Below, in pieces: positions 59,249 through 64,000 of a DNA stretch of 64,000 bases. The position numbers and the translations under genes were made by a program. Source of the DNA: Dimorphilus gyrociliatus (taxonomy: Eukaryota > Annelida > Polychaeta > Dinophilidae); the NCBI GenBank assembly GCA_904063045.1, contig CAJFCJ010000018.1:682001-746000 (forward strand), given 5' to 3'. A model generated the notes under the pieces. The model worked only from the letters and a program-made list of their open reading frames with translations. It had not been told where the DNA came from and did no database searches. The first letter of the stretch is position 1, and every line of letters starts with the position of its first letter.

Positions 59249-61818
59249 ATGGATTTGGATTGTGAAAATTCTGATATATCGATTAAGGTAATAGATTTGT
59301 TAGTAATTAGGTAGAATTTTTAAAAAATAGAGGATTTAACTTGTCATTAAGACGGGTACCTGGTTGTGCATGCAAGTCCTTTTCATAAAGATCTGCAGAT
59401 GTTTGTTGTTTCCTTCAAACCAACAAAACCAACTCTAAACAAGGAAACTGTATAAAGTATTACTAAAACGTAACATGATTTTCCATCAAGATTTTCATTG
59501 ATAAAAATAGGCTGCTGAGCCTATGTATGTTAAATAAAAGCATTATTGACAGTCTTGTGGTTATATTCTCGATTGAAACTTGTCGAGTGTCGTATATTAA
59601 AGTAGCTCACAAAAATTTCCCAACAATGGATCTCATAATGAATCAATGCGTTGAGAATTTGATTCTATGTTATCGGTTACCAGCTGCTTGTTTGATATCA
59701 AATTAATTTGAATCCGGTGTCATTTTTCTTTACATAAGCTATTACCTTATAGTGACTTTTATGTAACAGCATATCATAGAATAATATTAGAAAGGTCATA
59801 CAATTCTAATGGTTAGTGAGAGAGAAAGCGTATTCTAAACTGTCATTTTACGGGAAAGATTCTGTCAACGAATTGTAACTCCAGTCATAACTACTAACAA
59901 AGAAACGTTAGTGATGAGTCGTCGATTAGAAAGTCCTTGTTAAACATACACTGAAGCTACATACTAAATCATTTGATTAATTTATAGAGTTTTTTTTCAA
60001 CTATAAGAAAGCTTTTGTTTATTTTTTCTGAATAAATATAGAATACATCAGTTTTAAATTAGTTCTGGTTTTTACAAGGCTTAAGTTGAGTCATATTTCA
60101 TGAATACTAACAACATTTGACGAAGTGGAGAGAATTATACTGGTCGCCTATGAAAAGAATCCTTAATGAAGTGATTGATAAGCATTTCTAAACACTCTTT
60201 TTCAATTGTACCAAAAATATTTATTGGTCGTTTGCATATTTTAGAAAACCGTTTTTGTTTTACTTTCGCCATTTGTTAAATCTGCCGATTTATTCTCTTG
60301 TTATACTTCCTAACATTTGGGAATTAAAATGTTCCTAATATGTATCATCTTGATGCATAAAAAATATCTCAACTACTTAAAAAATCCAATTAGGCTTAAA
60401 CTCTTATTAAACGTAATTATATTAATTAAAGAACACAGCTCTATTTTTTATTTTATAGGCTGGTTTCAGTTCCTATCCAAAACGTTTAGGTATTTCTTTT
60501 TAATGTTGTGTACGCACTCAGTGATCCTTACTTTCATTTGAAATGTCATTCGCGCCAAGGCTGGATATCGAAATCTATTCTGAAACAAATTTAACGTAAG
60601 ATGTTTATCACCGACATATTGTCTCCCTCAATGACTTCTAAGTCTTGAATAACCGGCTTATTTAGTGTTATTTGGATGTTCTCTCAATCAAATATGACAG
60701 AAGACTTTTTAAAATGGTTAACAAAATCATTTTTTATAGTTTTCTTTTTATCATAAGTTTGATGTATACAATAACAGTGAATTTTTCATCCGATACAGAA
60801 TGAATTATCCTTGTCCAGACAATTAAGTGATGCAAAAAATCAAAATAAATTATTAGAAACTAAACTTGTAAACGAGCGACGACTGAATGTTAGCTGTGTC
60901 AAAGACCTAAAGACTGAGAGAGAAGCACACGAAAAGCAAGTGTCCATCCTCAATGTCCACGTCATGTCTGTTATACTGGCGCATAAGGCTATGCAAGAAG
61001 AGAATTTCAGGATGAGGCAAAGATTAAAAGAATTAGAAAAAGAAAATAGTATTTTGCGTTCAATAAGGTCAACACATGTGGAGGAAAATGAAGGGCTATT
61101 TCGCTCCAATTCATTACTTTCTATAACGTCGGAAGACTGCTGTGGAGATGCCTTAGCCTCACCTCTCACTCAATCTTTAGAATGTTTTGATTCATCAGAA
61201 GAAGACGACGGTTGGGCAAATGGTGGTGAAGCTCAGTATTCACCAATTCTTAGTATGTTTTCTTCCTCATCAAAAGAATCTTCATCCAGCTGTGGAACAA
61301 AATCAACAAATCGAATGGATGATGGTTACGGTTCACTTTTGGCAGATGTTCGAAGGTCTAACAGCGATCCTTTAGTCGGTGCCTCAATTAGTGTTTCGAC
61401 TCCTAAACCATCTGCAACCCTACCTCATGGAACTCCAAAACGAGGCAGTTTAAGAGTATTTGATCTGACAAAACAATATGAAGAAGAGCAAAATGATGCT
61501 TCTAACTCAACAAATAGTTCTTTGTCCTTCTCTCCTGATCAACCAAAACCTCAAATATCTCGAGAAAGACTACATATGTGTAATAGTGACTCCTCATTTG
61601 ATTCACCACCAAGGAGGTTCAGTAAAAATAACACTAAAACTTTGCAAAAAGCGTCATCATCAAGCGAAGACTCCTTACTAGAAAAGAATCTTTCAAAAAC
61701 CAATGCTATACCGATTTCAAAATCTAAAGCACCTGCCGTTAAAAGAATGCTGACTATAACTAGGTCGTTGGGCGCAAAATTTAAATCTAAGAGTAAACGG
61801 GGCCCTCCCAAAGCTTAG
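59249..61818 (+). CDS. Unrecognised coiled-coil, serine-rich protein
   Basis: Two exons: 59249-59287 (39 nt, MDLDCENSDISIK) and 60799-61818, joined in phase 0 across a 1511-nt intron; 352 residues. Residues about 14-105 form a heptad coiled coil (LSRQLSDAKNQNKLLETKL, MRQRLKELEKENSILRSI). The rest is serine-rich and disordered, with SSEEDDGW, short SSSS runs and several RSNSDP/RRFSK-type phosphorylation-like sites. The end is basic (RMLTITRSLGAKFKSKSKR). The coiled coil plus basic tail would suit a cytoskeletal or scaffold protein. No family was recognised. The first exon is supported only by its splice donor, phase and start context; translation could instead begin inside exon 2. Confidence 0.65.
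59288..60798 (+). other. Long first intron of the coiled-coil gene
   Basis: 1511 nt, the longest intron here that does not hold a nested gene. A 74-codon hydrophobic frame at 60317-60541 has no splice or family support. First introns of this size in a compact genome usually carry enhancers; inference. Confidence 0.45.
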
Positions 61819-63813
61819 AGGCTATTATTTTGTACTTTAATTAGTTAATAATTAATAGGTTTTTATGTTATTAAAAATCGAAAGAGTTGTTCTAACGGTG
61901 CTTTTGTGTTGTATATCATAGAAATTAAAGACGCCTTTAATCGCCCGCTTTTCTCCTTTTTTCTTTTGAAATGGCTACTTAGAAAGCAGCGCGGTCTTCT
62001 ATGAAGTTTTTATCCAACGCCATCTGTTACATAATCGAATTTCGTTGGTCGATACATTTTGTTGTACTCGTTCAAAAAATTTAATTATTATGTATTGAAT
62101 TTACCTCTTCTCAACCTCTGCCCTCTTACTTCAGATCTTGCAAGATAAAAGAATATTGGTTTAAAAAAATGCATTTAACTTTTAGCATGAAATTCTATGT
62201 CATTTTTTTTTATTTTAAAAATTCTGCTTTAAATTGATTGTTTGCTCTCCTCTCAATCCCTCTCCCCTCCCTCATCCTCCTCATCCTCCTAAGTATTCGT
62301 AAACTGTTGCAATGCTCTTATTACTCTCACTCTGTCTACTATCGTACCTGATAGTAATATTTCTAATATGAACCAGCATTATTCAGACGTTTTATTGAGT
62401 GAAATTGTTTTGAAATTTTTTTTAAATAAAATTTTGTTAACTATTGAATGTCGTAAAGAGTCCTTTAAAGAAAACAACAATAATAACGATGATCTAATTG
62501 AACAATTCATTCGGTCAAACTATCATACAGTTTTATTACGAATTCAAACGGCGTCTCAAGTTGTTACCGATTGACGTCGATTACGTCTTTTACGCTTGAT
62601 GCTACCACATGTCGTTTAACAAGCAAGGGTGTTCACATTACCTGCAAGAGTTTTATTATTCGAATGAAACGCTTTAGAAAGTTTTCTATCAAAAGAATTA
62701 GGGATTCTTACCTTTGGTATAAAAATAGATGAAAGTGAAATAATTAGCAATCATTAGGTTCCAATTCAACAAAAAGATTCTTGTTCACTGTTCGAGTATC
62801 ATTCTCGAAACAAAAAGTCTTTATACAAATAAAACATTTTCCTACAGATTGGTTTGGGAAATCGTTTATTTATAAAATTACGTAATTTTTTTAGCCAAAG
62901 AAAAAAAATGGTGTGAAGGAGTTATTTCGTTTCTTTTGATTTATTCTAATACCAGCTAAAAATAGAATGACCTCTAATTATGTTCTTTGTTGAACTACCG
63001 CACACCACGAGAACGGTAACTTCAAAGCTAATCTAAATGCAGATTCTGAAGCAAAATAGATCTTTCTTTTGTCACTATTTTCTTTGTTTATTTATGAATG
63101 TTAGCTTAGCTGCATTTTCAAGATAGATCAGATAATTAGCAAGCTAACGATTAGGTCATTATCCTATTTACTTGAAAAAAGTCATGAAACGTGGATGCTT
63201 TAACTTATTTTCGTGAAAGGAAATGTTTCAAGAAAATTCTGATTAGTTAAATATTTCAAAAATACGCTTTTTATACTTTGAACAGACCGACGTGTCTTTG
63301 TGTCATCATTCAAATTTTTTATTTAACTGGTTAATCTGTGATTAGCATGGATCCCTGTCGATGTTCAGATATTCATAGTCATATAAGTGTGTTAGAATCG
63401 ATACCAGTTTTTATAGTGAAAAATATTACTGTTAGTTCGAGAAAATTCGGCATATACATCTTCAAATAAACAAAAAAAAAAAGATTAATATTACCGGTAT
63501 TGTCTGTAAACTACAAATAAAATTGATACAAGAACGTAAAGCTTCCGAAATTTGAAGACTGACTTTTAATATACTTCATTCAGTATATAGGCATCAAGGT
63601 TGTTTTATATCTTTTAAATCCTATTACACTTATACCACAGATATGATATTAAACGAAAATGTTAAGGATTTAATCATCTTTTTAAAATGTCTGCAAATAT
63701 TGAGAAAAGAGGATATTATTTCTTTTAAATATTATATTTTCCTAGGTTTTAATTAGATCAGTTTTTGTAATTACAAAATTTATAAAAAAAACAACTGTAA
63801 ATTTTATTTTAGC
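61819..63813. other. Longest intergenic region
   Basis: About 2 kb between the coiled-coil gene and the probable FKBP8. It contains an AGATGGCGT on the minus strand (62017-62025) and a pyrimidine-rich tract at 62245-62290. A 68-codon frame at 62368-62574 looks non-coding. The last bases before 63814 (TTTTATTTTAG) form a splice acceptor, so a 5'-UTR exon of the next gene probably lies here. Confidence 0.45.
62245..62290. repeat. Pyrimidine-rich tract
   Basis: Nearly pure C/T on the plus strand with TCCTCCTCATCCTCC-type repetition. It may be a 3'-UTR element, a promoter GA element for a minus-strand transcript, or neutral low-complexity DNA. Confidence 0.7.
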
Positions 63814-64000
63814 ATGGAAAATATGGAAAATAAATCAAATGGAGAAGATCAATCAAATGAAGTGAAATCTTCAAATTCAAATACTGAAATCAACGAGGAA
63901 CCAGAATATGGGGACGACTGGTTAGACGTTCTTGGTAGTGGAGCATTAATGAAAAAGGTTTGTTAAATATTCATTTGATTACAAAGTTTTAAAACTATAT
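63814..64000 (+). CDS. FKBP8: First coding exon of a probable FKBP8 (cut by the window end)
   Basis: The coding exon 63814-63957 (48 codons, phase 0) ends at a GT donor; the rest lies outside the window. After an acidic, Asn/Ser-rich start, D-D-W-L-D-V-L-G-S-G-A-L-M-K-K closely matches the E-E-W-L-D-I-L-G-N-G-L-L-R-K-K that opens the FKBP domain of vertebrate FKBP8. FKBP8 is a tail-anchored mitochondrial co-chaperone with roles in BCL2 handling and mitophagy. A splice acceptor directly before the ATG implies an upstream non-coding exon. With only 48 residues another FKBP is possible. Confidence 0.6.

Noticed and set aside
60317-60541. 74-codon hydrophobic plus-strand frame
   Set aside because: It lies in the long intron of the coiled-coil gene without splice sites or family match.
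62368-62574. 68-codon plus-strand frame in the large intergenic region
   Set aside because: No signal peptide, no domain, an Asn run and no splice or promoter support; composition is like the surrounding DNA.
1-64000. tRNA genes, CRISPR arrays, transposons and bacterial operons
   Set aside because: No B-box-like GGTTCGAATCC with a matching A box, no spaced repeats, no transposase or reverse-transcriptase frames; weak tRNAs cannot be excluded without a covariance search.

Overview
The window is a piece of animal nuclear genome. The protein set includes FYCO1, SPOP, SMARCC, an OATP transporter, DAZAP2, axonemal DNAH7, TAF5, SF1 and GTPBP1. The introns are GT-AG (one probable GC-AG) and the DNA is AT-rich. 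It is unusually compact: about 17 genes in 64 kb, and many introns are only 36-80 nt. Together with spiralian-like proteins this suggests a miniature-genome invertebrate. A small annelid of the Dimorphilus type is my best guess, but it is inference only. I assembled exons by hand from splice sites, reading phase and remembered family alignments. Every full gene model closes in frame.

Layout, left to right. 301-5901 (+) FYCO1 autophagy adaptor. 7453-7901 (+) small secreted peptide behind a TATA promoter. 8120-9843 (+) leucine-rich-repeat membrane protein. 10082-10916 (-) three-finger C2H2 protein. 11744-12463 (-) DAZAP2, divergent from SPOP at 13476-14871 (+). 15480-22511 (-) SMARCC, a SWI/SNF core subunit, with a complete SLCO transporter (17157-19479, same strand) inside one intron. 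23408-25751 (+) CCDC157. 25968-26166 (-) ribosomal protein L41, divergent from TAF5 at 26367-28884 (+). 29072-44288 (-) axonemal inner-arm dynein heavy chain DNAH7. 44661-47886 (+) splicing factor SF1. 48612-55720 (+) large C2H2 zinc-finger protein, with a two-BIR gene (52016-54430, antisense) inside one intron. 56236-58651 (-) GTPBP1. 59249-61818 (+) unrecognised coiled-coil protein. 63814 onward (+) first coding exon of a probable FKBP8.

The genes do not form a pathway. They are housekeeping genes (chromatin, transcription, splicing, translation) mixed with ciliary, autophagy and transport genes. Themes worth attention are the two nested genes, very short first coding exons in seven genes, 36-38 nt introns, tightly packed divergent promoters with AGATGGCG-like motifs, convergent genes whose 3' ends probably overlap, and a phase-matched extra exon with a stop inside DNAH7. 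No transposon, virus, CRISPR array or tRNA was recognised.
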